The translations under genes and the position numbers were made by a program. A model generated the notes under the pieces. The model had not been told where the DNA came from. It saw only the letters and a list, made by a program, of their open reading frames with translations, and did not search any database. From Anammoximicrobium sp964645045 (GTDB lineage: Bacteria; Planctomycetota; Planctomycetia; Pirellulales; Pirellulaceae), in contig CAZXYZ010000003.1 in the NCBI GenBank assembly GCA_964645045.1, positions 128,767-192,766 of the forward strand: a stretch of 64,000 nt of DNA. Direction: 5' to 3'. Shown piece by piece: positions 15,196 to 22,523 of the stretch (position 1 is its first letter; every line of letters begins with the position of its first letter).

Positions 15196-18100
15196 TCACT
15201 CCTGTTCGGCAGCCTTCGGCCGCGCTGCCCGCTCTCGTTCGTAGCGAACCTCTTCGATCCGCGCCAGCGCGTATAGCGCCGCCATGCGGACCCAGGGCCG
15301 ATCGTCCTGGCGGAGCTTGCGGACTTCCTCGACGACTCCCGGCGCCAACTTCTCGCGATACGCCAACACAATCCCGCCCAACTCCCGCTGCCCGCTGTCG
15401 TTGTCCTCGAGCAGTTCCAACATCTCCTCGTCCGTCCAATCGTTCCGCTTCTGGCCCAACTTGGCCAAGGCTTCTGCCGCGGCATCTCGAACGTCCGAGT
15501 TGTTGTCTTTCAAGACTTCGACCAGCCTTGTTGTGATCAACGAGTCCGCCGTGCCCAATTCCATCAGCGCCGTGACCGCCGCTTTTCGGACTTCTTCTGC
15601 TCGTCTTGTGGCTTCCGATTTGCTCTCCTTCAACGCTTCTAACAAGGCCACTTTCACCGCGGGGTTTGTACGATTGAGTCTTCCCAGTATCTGAGCCGCT
15701 CGATACCACTCATGTGACAACGCCGTTTCGTGCAGCGTCTGCTCAACTGCGGCAAGGACGGAGGGCGGCGGCACGTGGCCAAGTTGCACCAGCGCTGCTG
15801 CGGACTCTTGTTGGACACTCGGATCCTGATTGCCGAGCGCTGCTGCGACCAGAGCCGCTACGACCGCGGGCTCAGCAGGTCGCAATTGACCCAATGATCT
15901 CGCCGCGTCCCTCGCCACCAACGAGTCCCCGTCCCGCAATGCGTCGACGACCATATCCACCACCGCCTTCTCTGTGTTACCCAGACGTATCAAGGCGAGC
16001 GCCGACGTGCTTTGTACATATTTGTCGTTGCCGTGCATTCCGTTGGTGAATACGCTTGTGACTGACGGTTCTGCTCGCGCCAGAAGTTCCATTGCCAGGA
16101 GGGCTCTGCTTTGTACGAGTCCCACGTCTTCGTCGCAAGTCGTCCAGAGCTCGACCAACGCGGAGCGAACTTCCGGTGTGACGGCCCTCAGCGCTACCAG
16201 CGCCTCCGTCCTTTCCTTCTGCTGTTCCCATTCCAGGAATGCCTTGGCGGCTTCGAGCTGTAGCTCCCAGTCCTTATCCTTGAGCGCGGCAACGAGCGTG
16301 GCAAACGCAGCGGGGTCGCCAAAACCCAACCGCCCCAGCGCGTACACGGATTCAAGCCGCAACTTCTGATCGCCGGTCTGGCTTGCGAATGCCCCGACGA
16401 GCGCGGCGACCACCGCGGGGTCGGCCCGACTTGTCAGCGCCAGGGTGTCTGCCACCGAAGCACGCCGTGCCGCATCGACGGTATCGTCTTTCAGCATTTC
16501 GACAAGCGCAGCTTGCGCCGTTGGGTCAACGCGTCCCAAATGCCCCAGAGGCCCGACCGCCCGCTCCCAAACCTCGGAATCACCGTTCTCCAATGATTCA
16601 ATCAGGGCCGATACCACATTTGAATCCGTTCGGCCCAACGCGGCCATCGTGAAGGCCGCGTCTTCCCAGAGATGCCTTGCGTCCTTCTGCTCGAAGGTCT
16701 CGACGAGGGCCGTGTATACGGACGGCTGCTCGTGCGCCAAAGCAACAACCAACCACCGTCGCTCCAAGAGCAACGCCTGAATGGAAGATGGATCAGATGG
16801 CGCCGGGGACACGTACGTGGCCAGCCCTTCGGGCCGCAACAAGTCCGTGAGGGAATCCCAGTTCGTCGGCCGGGCAAACGGAAGTTCGACCCCCGCGCGG
16901 ATGCGATTCGTCGGCTCTGCGCCGTCGCGAACGTAGTCCTCGGACACGCCTGTCATCACGCTGTATCCGAACGGATTGAACTTGCGAGTGATCTGAAGTT
17001 CTTCCTGCTGTTCGGCGTAGACAAGGTGCGGAAAGAACGACACGACGTAGGTGTTGAAATCCATCACGGCTTTGCCGAGCCAAAGCAGAACCGGGACGGC
17101 GGCGGCCAGGACGAGGCTGAGTATCCATCGGCGGCGGGCGAGGCGTTGTTCTACGCCGGTGATCCAGGCCGCGACTTGGCCGACGAGGTAGTCGTGACGG
17201 AACTCGTACCAGGCAGTGCCGTGACGATGCTCGGCTCGCAAGATGCCGGCGTCGGTCAGTTTGGTCAGTAGGGACTGGAGCTTGGCCGACGTTGCCAGCG
17301 GCAGGACGGTGGCCAGCCATGCGACGACGCGGGCAGACCAGGACCGCTCGGGAAAATGACGGACCCGCAGCAGTTCACCCAAATCGTCGGCCGACCGGAG
17401 GCGTTTGGTGAGGTCGGTGGTCATCAGCGCGCGAAACAGCTTTCGCATCAGGCGGTCGTAATGACGCGGTATCCTGGCGAGAGAACGAGTCAACTGGTGG
17501 TCGATGATCGTGCGCGCGCCGCACAGTTGGTCGTAGTGGGCCGCCGTAATCCGGGGCTCGTCGGCGCCTTTCGCCAGCCACAGGTTGTGGCAGACGATCT
17601 GCAGGGTGATCGGCAGCACGCCGGTGCCGTCGGGGTTCAGGGGCTTGAGGTCGTGGATGATCCGCTGGGGCAGTCCTTCTTCGAACTCGCAGCCAGCGGC
17701 CACGGCCGGGTTGACGATCACCCGCTCGGCCGCGTCGTCGTCCAGCGGGCGGAGTTGGATGTTGGCGTTGTTCTGGAAGATTGACGGGATCGCTTCGCGG
17801 AATTCGTTCAGGTGGACGAAGTAATCGTCCCGCAGTGAGAGCACGAAGAACACGGGCAACGACGCGTCGTACCGAATCGCGGCCAACTCGCGGACGAAAT
17901 CCTGCCGCATCTGCGGCTGGTCGCGATAGACGGTGAAGAACTCCTCGAACTGGTCCAGGAAGATGACCAGCGGGCGAACGGTCTCGGTCGTGCGGTCCGA
18001 CCCACGTAGGCCGGTCTCTCCGAGACCGGATTCCGCGTCTCGGAGAGACGCGTCTACGTGAAGAGCGGCGGTCCCGTTGTTGGGCGTGTCGGCCGCTGTC

Positions 18101-18528
18101 GGCTGTGTCAGGATCTGCCGCAGGAACTCGTGCAGGCCGGGCGGTTCGAGCTGGGGCGGCGGCTCGGCGGACTCACGTCGGCCGGTCTCTCCGAGACCGG
18201 GTTCCGCGTCTCGGAGAGACGCGGCTATGTGAAGAGCAACTTCGCCCGCCGGCTGGCTTGGGCCGGTTCTGAGGGCTTGTCGGATCGCGGTCGCCGGGTC
18301 GGTTTCCATGCGCACGTAGACGGTGCGAAAACCGCGTTCTTCGAGCAGCGGGCGGACGCCGGCGTTGATCAGCGAACTCTTGCCGGAGCCGGACGGGGCG
18401 AACAGGACCAGCAGTCGCGAGGACAGGATCTCGCCGACCATGCGCAGCGATTCTTCCTCGCGGCCGAAGAACAGGTGGCGATCTTCGTACGTGTAGTAGT
18501 CGAACAGCTTGTACGGCGACGTACTCAT
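15196..18528 (-). CDS. Membrane nSTAND-type NTPase with C-terminal HEAT-repeat sensor
   Basis: 1110 residues. The N-terminus PYKLFDYYTYEDRHLFFGRE is the nSTAND1-type entry motif. Walker A is APSGSGKSSLINAG (Lys50) and Walker B is PLVIFLDQFEEFF (Asp192). After the NTPase lies a winged-helix-like region (EFRHDYLVGQVAAWI), one membrane helix (WILSLVLAAAVPVLLWLG, about 468-486), and from about residue 590 a long array of HEAT-like repeats (for example VVSALIESLENGDSEVWERA) to the C-terminus. The ATG at 18528 overlaps the stop of the SIR2 gene as ATGA, implying translational coupling. STAND NTPases assemble on ligand binding and switch on a linked effector; a SIR2 NADase partner suggests an antiviral or regulated-death module. 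Two palindromic repeats lie in frame between Walker A and B (residues 100-119 and 157-176). Confidence 0.8.
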   Translation of the reverse strand: MSTSPYKLFDYYTYEDRHLFFGREEESLRMVGEILSSRLLVLFAPSGSGKSSLINAGVRPLLEERGFRTVYVRMETDPATAIRQALRTGPSQPAGEVALHIAASLRDAEPGLGETGRRESAEPPPQLEPPGLHEFLRQILTQPTAADTPNNGTAALHVDASLRDAESGLGETGLRGSDRTTETVRPLVIFLDQFEEFFTVYRDQPQMRQDFVRELAAIRYDASLPVFFVLSLRDDYFVHLNEFREAIPSIFQNNANIQLRPLDDDAAERVIVNPAVAAGCEFEEGLPQRIIHDLKPLNPDGTGVLPITLQIVCHNLWLAKGADEPRITAAHYDQLCGARTIIDHQLTRSLARIPRHYDRLMRKLFRALMTTDLTKRLRSADDLGELLRVRHFPERSWSARVVAWLATVLPLATSAKLQSLLTKLTDAGILRAEHRHGTAWYEFRHDYLVGQVAAWITGVEQRLARRRWILSLVLAAAVPVLLWLGKAVMDFNTYVVSFFPHLVYAEQQEELQITRKFNPFGYSVMTGVSEDYVRDGAEPTNRIRAGVELPFARPTNWDSLTDLLRPEGLATYVSPAPSDPSSIQALLLERRWLVVALAHEQPSVYTALVETFEQKDARHLWEDAAFTMAALGRTDSNVVSALIESLENGDSEVWERAVGPLGHLGRVDPTAQAALVEMLKDDTVDAARRASVADTLALTSRADPAVVAALVGAFASQTGDQKLRLESVYALGRLGFGDPAAFATLVAALKDKDWELQLEAAKAFLEWEQQKERTEALVALRAVTPEVRSALVELWTTCDEDVGLVQSRALLAMELLARAEPSVTSVFTNGMHGNDKYVQSTSALALIRLGNTEKAVVDMVVDALRDGDSLVARDAARSLGQLRPAEPAVVAALVAAALGNQDPSVQQESAAALVQLGHVPPPSVLAAVEQTLHETALSHEWYRAAQILGRLNRTNPAVKVALLEALKESKSEATRRAEEVRKAAVTALMELGTADSLITTRLVEVLKDNNSDVRDAAAEALAKLGQKRNDWTDEEMLELLEDNDSGQRELGGIVLAYREKLAPGVVEEVRKLRQDDRPWVRMAALYALARIEEVRYERERAARPKAAEQE
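18003..18060. repeat. 58-bp palindromic repeat inside the nSTAND gene, copy 1
   Basis: CACGTAGGCCGGTCTCTCCG ... CGCGTCTACGTG, with GGTCTCTCCGAGACC and CGTCTCGGAGAGACG hairpins. It is in phase 0 of the gene and encodes HVDASLRDAESGLGETGLRG (residues 157-176). Related copies: 18174-18231 (coding), 53093-53151 (intergenic), 57808-57865 (intergenic). Confidence 0.85.
18174..18231. repeat. 58-bp palindromic repeat inside the nSTAND gene, copy 2
   Basis: Same element as 18003-18060, identical in length and reading phase, encoding HIAASLRDAEPGLGETGRRE (residues 100-119). The two coding copies differ at only a few positions. The palindromic halves are retained. Confidence 0.85.
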
Positions 18529-19448
18529 GCGCTGGCGCCTCCCTGCGTCTTCGCGATGCTTAGCTGTGGGATTTCCAGATTGAACTCCCGCGCCAAGTCC
18601 CTGGCCAACTCGGTCAGATCGTAATCGAGCAGGTTGACGTTGCGTTTGGCCCAGAAGGCACGCTGGAACTCGAACTCGCGTTCCAGCTTGGCCGTTTCCT
18701 CCTTGTTCTTGCCTTCTCCTTTCCTCACGACCGCGTAGGATTCGATCTGCGTGCCGCTGTCGCGATGCGTCGCCAGCACACCTTCCCAAATCACGCGGAA
18801 GTTCCAATCCGCGAGGCTGTACCCCAGGAACAGCAACGTGTGCTGCGGGATGACGTACTTGCGAAAGAACTCCGGCATGCCGCGGTCGGGATCGTTCAGA
18901 TGGGCCAGATACCGGATGTAATCCGACGTCGTGATGACCATGCTCCGCGGCTGCTCGACGGTGCCGTGCATCTTGTGCAGGACGACTTCCGGCGCTTTGA
19001 TGAACAGCCGCACGTCGAAGTGTCCCGTCCGCGGGTTCGTCGGATCGTAGACGTGCTTGGTCAAGCGGCGTCCGTAGTGTTGGAACTCAACCTCCAGGAA
19101 CTGATCGTAGTTGGACGTGATGACGAACCGGACTTGGTGGAGCTGCGCGAGGGCGGTGTGGATCGGCCGCGGCTGGGTGACGCGCGTGATCTGCTCGGCG
19201 AGCAGCCTCTCCAATTCCTCGCGGCGGCCATTCTTGCGGTAGACGAAATACTCGGCCACGGACAGCAGGTCGTAAGCCGAGCCGTTCCGGTAGTTGCAGG
19301 CCTGGGCGATGATCTCGCCGAGTCGCCCGCCCAGCGGGATGCCGGGAACCTCGGCCCCGTCGCGCGCGTAGCTGGCCGACGCGCCGGCGCCCAGAAACGG
19401 CAGGCACCGTTCCGATCGGATCGCGTCGATAATCAGTTCCAGGCTCAT
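18525..19448 (-). CDS. SIR2-like domain protein (putative NADase effector)
   Basis: 307 residues from the ATG at 19448; an alternative GTG lies at 19457, and neither has a strong ribosome-binding site. SIR2_2-type motifs appear in order: CLPFLGAGAS (nucleotide loop, residues 15-24), VITSNYDQFLE (Asn113 and Asp115), LHKMHGTVEQP (candidate catalytic His161) and LLFLGYSLADWNFRVIWE, the usual end of the Rossmann core. Proteins of this class hydrolyse NAD+ in several phage-defence systems. The stop overlaps the start of the nSTAND gene (ATGA), so the two products are probably made in balance. No membrane helix is present; recruitment by the membrane-bound partner is an inference. Confidence 0.85.
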   Translation of the reverse strand: MSLELIIDAIRSERCLPFLGAGASASYARDGAEVPGIPLGGRLGEIIAQACNYRNGSAYDLLSVAEYFVYRKNGRREELERLLAEQITRVTQPRPIHTALAQLHQVRFVITSNYDQFLEVEFQHYGRRLTKHVYDPTNPRTGHFDVRLFIKAPEVVLHKMHGTVEQPRSMVITTSDYIRYLAHLNDPDRGMPEFFRKYVIPQHTLLFLGYSLADWNFRVIWEGVLATHRDSGTQIESYAVVRKGEGKNKEETAKLEREFEFQRAFWAKRNVNLLDYDLTELARDLAREFNLEIPQLSIAKTQGGASA

Positions 19449-19599
19449 CTCGCGCACCGCCGTTGATTCAGCCTTGATGGGTGGAGTTCATTTGAGGCTG
19501 GACCGCGGCGGATTTCAAGCCTCGCGGCAAGAAAGCACGAAAACACCGCATGCGTCAGGCGTCGCCCACGCACGGACCGCAGCTCTCCTCGGAAACGCC

Positions 19600-19798
19600 G
19601 GCCCGCCGCCGCGCCAGCCCGACCTGCGCGATGCCGATCAAGCGGGTGTACGAGATCGACTCGCTGGCCTGTCCTGAGTGCGGCGGTCAGATGAAGGTCA
19701 TCGCGTTCCTCGAGCCGCCGCAAGGCGACGTGATCGAGAAGATTCTGCGGCACTGCGGACGATGGAGTCCCGTCTCGCCCCGGGCACCGCCCACCGAG
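19600..19798 (+). mobile_element. IS91/IS801-type transposase C-terminal tail, right copy
   Basis: The frame reads CAMPIKRVYEIDSLACPECG followed by GQMKVIAFLEP and VIEKILRHCG, slightly longer at the 5' side than the left copy (14452) and still holding KRVYEIDSL. Only the tail is present. Positions 19665-19798 match 14461-14594. The stretch 19458-19600 upstream of the SIR2 gene shows nothing else. Confidence 0.65.
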
Positions 19799-19820
19799 CG
19801 GGCTGTTGATTTAGCCGTGG

Positions 19821-19904
19821 CGTAAGCTTCCAGCTTGCGAAATGGGCAACGGAAGCAAGATAGCAAATTGAACATGGGCAGCGCCGGCAAGCTGGAAGCT
19901 TACC
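19821..19904. repeat. Palindromic repeat with GTAAGCTTCCAGCTTGC arms
   Basis: GTAAGCTTCCAGCTTGC (from 19822) is repeated as its inverse GCAAGCTGGAAGCTTAC near 19903, separated by about 48 bp. It is a dispersed intergenic palindrome type and sits inside the right flanking repeat; the left flank lacks it, so it inserted after the flank was duplicated, or was lost on the left. Confidence 0.65.
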
Positions 19905-20018
19905 CCACGTGTGGTGCGCAAGCGGTCTGCGCCGGCCGTGCCCGCGACGCTGAATTGGCCACCGGATGGGCCGAAGACCTCCCTTGGGAAGGCCCCAACG
20001 GCGTTCGCGGGCGGTCAG
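19903..20018 (+). repeat. 116-bp direct repeat, right copy
   Basis: Matches 14703-14818 without gaps. It defines the right border of the composite repeat that brackets the SIR2/nSTAND cassette. Confidence 0.75.
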
Positions 20019-20120
20019 GGGCGCGGAGGAAGTGGGCGGCCACGGTCGCCCCCTTCCCCGGGGCCTTCCCGGCTATGCTGAGGTCGGTGGTCAGGAATCC
20101 AATCTCCCATCACTCATCGA

Positions 20121-20354
20121 TCAGCGCCACTTGCCTCGCGAGGTGTCTCCCTGGATGGGAACCCAGCCCATCTCGATCGCCGTCACCGGACAGGCGGAGA
20201 CGCAATCTTCCGCGCTGCGGCAGGCCTCCGGGTGACGCCGCACGGCGACGTGATCCAGGATTTGCAGAGCGTGCCGGCCGCAGGCGTTCACGCAAATGCC
20301 GCAGCCGCTGCACACGTCTTCATCGATGACGGGGATCCATTTTTCGCCGGCCAT
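20121..20354 (-). CDS. 2[4Fe-4S] ferredoxin
   Basis: The ATG at 20354 is preceded by AGGGAG at a good distance; the longer in-frame extension has no family similarity. The 77-residue protein has CSGCGICVNAC (CxxCxxCxxxC) and a second site CRSAEDCVSACP with a longer first spacing, the pattern of two-cluster ferredoxins of the Alvin/Chromatium type. It lies 175 bp downstream of a hemerythrin gene and RIC on the same strand and may donate electrons for NO detoxification or cluster repair. Confidence 0.85.
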   Translation of the reverse strand: MAGEKWIPVIDEDVCSGCGICVNACGRHALQILDHVAVRRHPEACRSAEDCVSACPVTAIEMGWVPIQGDTSRGKWR

Positions 20355-20528
20355 GTCCTGCTCCCTCGCTCCTCGTGCTGTGGAAAACGAGCACCGCCCG
20401 GCGGCCGGCCGCGGGAGCAGAAACAGAGGCCGTTGTCTGAGACGGCGGATATCCGCGGACGACGGCACTGCCTTCACTCCTCGAACGATCGCGGCCCCCG
20501 CCGCGCGAGTCGCGCGGCGTCCGGCAAC

Positions 20529-21098
20529 TCAAGCGGTCCGCGGCACGCCACAGCGGTCGGCCAGGGTATTGGCGAGCGAGCGGCAGTTCTCCTTTGCGTC
20601 AGGCCCCATGTCGGCAGCTTCGAATTGCGCGTAGGCGGCCTGCAGCCGGGTGTCGTCTTCATCGGTCAGCACACGGTCGGCGCGCGTGAACAGACAGTGA
20701 TCCTCCTTGCCGATATGTTCGCGGATCAAGCGGACGTAGCTCTGGCCGTGCTGCACAAACCACTGCACCGGCTCCGCTTCGCCGCCGGCCGCGCCGGCGA
20801 GGTAGCTTTCCATGCCTTGAAGATAGAGCCGCCCCAGTTCGTGCTCGCGGCGCATGACGGCCACGGGGCCGCAAGGGCTCCCCAAGCCGCGGTCTTCCAG
20901 CAGCGGAAACAGTTCGATCTCCTCCTTGCCGTGATGGCCGCGATCCGCGAAGGCGCGGAAGAAATCGATCGCTTGCCGCGCGGCGTCGCCGCCCAACCGG
21001 CCGTCGGCCGCACAGCGTTCCAGCAGCGTTTGCAGGCAGCCAAGCACCTGCTCGATCAGGCGGTGCTCTTCCATCAGGATTTCCAACGACTTCTTCAT
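20529..21098 (-). CDS. Hemerythrin-domain protein
   Basis: 189 residues from the ATG at 21098 (AAGGAG 7-8 nt upstream). The motif set is complete: MEEHRLIEQVL (helix 1), DRGHHGKEEIELFPLLE (helix 2), VAVMRREHELGRLYLQGM (helix 3) and LIREHIGKEDHCLF (helix 4). These provide the His and carboxylate ligands of a di-iron site. It is transcribed with RIC upstream and ferredoxin downstream. Probable role: O2/NO sensing or di-iron chemistry in nitrosative stress. Confidence 0.9.
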   Translation of the reverse strand: MKKSLEILMEEHRLIEQVLGCLQTLLERCAADGRLGGDAARQAIDFFRAFADRGHHGKEEIELFPLLEDRGLGSPCGPVAVMRREHELGRLYLQGMESYLAGAAGGEAEPVQWFVQHGQSYVRLIREHIGKEDHCLFTRADRVLTDEDDTRLQAAYAQFEAADMGPDAKENCRSLANTLADRCGVPRTA

Positions 21099-21180
21099 GA
21101 ACCAACTCCTTGTTCGTGTTGTGGTGTCTTGTGCTGTGAGGGCGAGTCCCGTGACGGCCATGTCCCTCGTCGCCCCCGGC

Positions 21181-21912
21181 TTACCTCCGCCCCCCGGCCA
21201 ACTCCGCCTCCCGGCGGATCGCCTTGGGGAACAGCACGTTGTTCTCCTTGTGGATGTGCTGGTGCAAGTCCCATTCCAGCTGCTTCAAGCCGTCGAGCAT
21301 CGCGCGATACGTATTGCAGGCCCACTCGGGCGGCTGGTAGCCGTCGGTCGATTCACGCATGATCGCCAGGGCGTTGCCCGCGCTGTCGTGCTCGTACCCC
21401 ATCTGCCGGATCGGGTTGGCGACCGAGCCGCAATGGAAGGCCGGGACGCGAGTCGATGACTCCAGCTGCCGGATCATCGGAAACAGGATCTGCTCTTCCT
21501 TCATCAGGTGACTGGCCAATTCCTGGTACAGGGCCGCGTACGCCCGCCGCATGTCCGCCAGACGCGGCTCCGATTCGCCATGGACCTCCAGGACCTTCTT
21601 CGTCATGGCATCCAGCCGCGGCAGTTCGGCTTTCAGGTACGTGTGATGCACCTGCTCGATATGGTCCGCCAGGTCGGTCAAGGACATCGCGTCGGCGTCG
21701 ACCAATGCCTCGTCGCCCGGGGCGGATTGCGCGTCGGACTGCTGGATCAGCTGGAGTACCGTCGGCGCATCCAGCCCGCGCTTGGAGCACGCGGCGGCCA
21801 GCGATTCCCCGCCGCCGCAGCAATAGTCAATCTGCAGTTGCTCGAAAACCCGGGAACGTCCCGGACGCTCTTTCACCAGCTCACCAACGGTGGTCTGCAA
21901 GTCCAATGTCAT
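21181..21912 (-). CDS. ric: RIC/ScdA/YtfE-family iron-sulfur cluster repair di-iron protein
   Basis: 243 residues. The N-terminal ScdA_N domain has TVGELVKERPGRSRVFEQLQ and the signature YCCGGGESL; the C-terminal hemerythrin-like domain carries HIEQVHHTYLKAELPRL, LASHLMKEEQILFPMI, GYEHDSAGNALAIMR and LHQHIHKENNVLFPKA, the di-iron ligand helices. The length equals that of YtfE/ScdA/DnrN. RIC proteins restore Fe-S clusters damaged by NO or peroxide. It is divergent from an Rrf2 regulator (22073) across a 160-bp promoter region, the arrangement expected for an NO-responsive pair. Confidence 0.95.
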   Translation of the reverse strand: MTLDLQTTVGELVKERPGRSRVFEQLQIDYCCGGGESLAAACSKRGLDAPTVLQLIQQSDAQSAPGDEALVDADAMSLTDLADHIEQVHHTYLKAELPRLDAMTKKVLEVHGESEPRLADMRRAYAALYQELASHLMKEEQILFPMIRQLESSTRVPAFHCGSVANPIRQMGYEHDSAGNALAIMRESTDGYQPPEWACNTYRAMLDGLKQLEWDLHQHIHKENNVLFPKAIRREAELAGGRR

Positions 21913-22013
21913 GGCAGGTACCTTTCCAAGGATCCACTGACCCGTCGCCAGCCAGACCCTAATAAACCCCGATCCAACCCCTGAATTAAAAGCTTTAGTG
22001 CTTCAATGCACAC

Positions 22014-22041
22014 TTGCAATGTTTTAGCGGGCCGGTATGAT
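22014..22041 (+). promoter_or_regulatory. Promoter of the second Rrf2-nnrS transcript
   Basis: TTGCAA (22014-22019) and TATGAT (22036-22041) are spaced by 16 bp, ahead of the Rrf2 start at 22073. The flanking AT-rich TTAAAAGCTTT and the repeated CAATGCACACTTGCAATG are candidates for an operator shared with the divergent ric gene. Confidence 0.4.
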
Positions 22042-22072
22042 GTTGTCAACCCATGCCGTGGAAGGATTTTTC

Positions 22073-22507
22073 ATGAAGTTGATGTCGGACGCATCGGAAT
22101 ACGCGTTGCGCGCCGTGGTTTGGCTCGCCCAGGAAGCGGCGGAGCCCAAGAAGGTTCGAGACATCGCGGAAGCCACGTGTGCTGCGCCGGGATACCTGGT
22201 CAAAGTCCTCCAGGCCCTTGCCAGGGCGAGGATTCTGTCGGCGCAGCGCGGGACACGCGGCGGCTTCGTTTTGATCCGGGATCCGTCCCAGCTGTCGGTC
22301 CTGGACGTGGTCAACGCCGTCGACCCGCTCGAACGGATCCAGCACTGTCCGTTGCATCTGAAGACGCACGGCAAGCAACTTTGTCCAATGCACCAGCGGA
22401 TTGACGCGGCGCTGGCGACGGTCGAGGCCGGTTTCCGCGAATCGACGATCGCGGATCTGCTGAACGACCCCGATCGCCCGCGGCCGTTGTGCGATCGAGA
22501 AGAGTGA
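22073..22507 (+). CDS. Rrf2-family transcriptional regulator
   Basis: The start MKLMSDASEYALRAVVWLAQ fits the family N-terminus; a longer start at 22037 would include the -10 box. The winged helix contains TCAAPGYLVKVLQALARARI and the wing RGTRGGFVLIRD. Cluster-region cysteines are C92 and C104 (HCPLH...QLCPMH), the same two-Cys arrangement as the Rrf2 protein at 7579. It lies between divergent ric and co-directional nnrS (16-bp gap), so it most likely regulates both in response to NO or Fe-S status. Confidence 0.9.
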   Translation: MKLMSDASEYALRAVVWLAQEAAEPKKVRDIAEATCAAPGYLVKVLQALARARILSAQRGTRGGFVLIRDPSQLSVLDVVNAVDPLERIQHCPLHLKTHGKQLCPMHQRIDAALATVEAGFRESTIADLLNDPDRPRPLCDREE

Positions 22508-22523
22508 GGAGGGGCAATTCGAG

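Noticed and set aside
18003..18231. Repeats in the nSTAND gene as protein-level tandem repeats
   Set aside because: The nucleotide palindrome is conserved in non-coding copies elsewhere in the window, so the DNA element came first.
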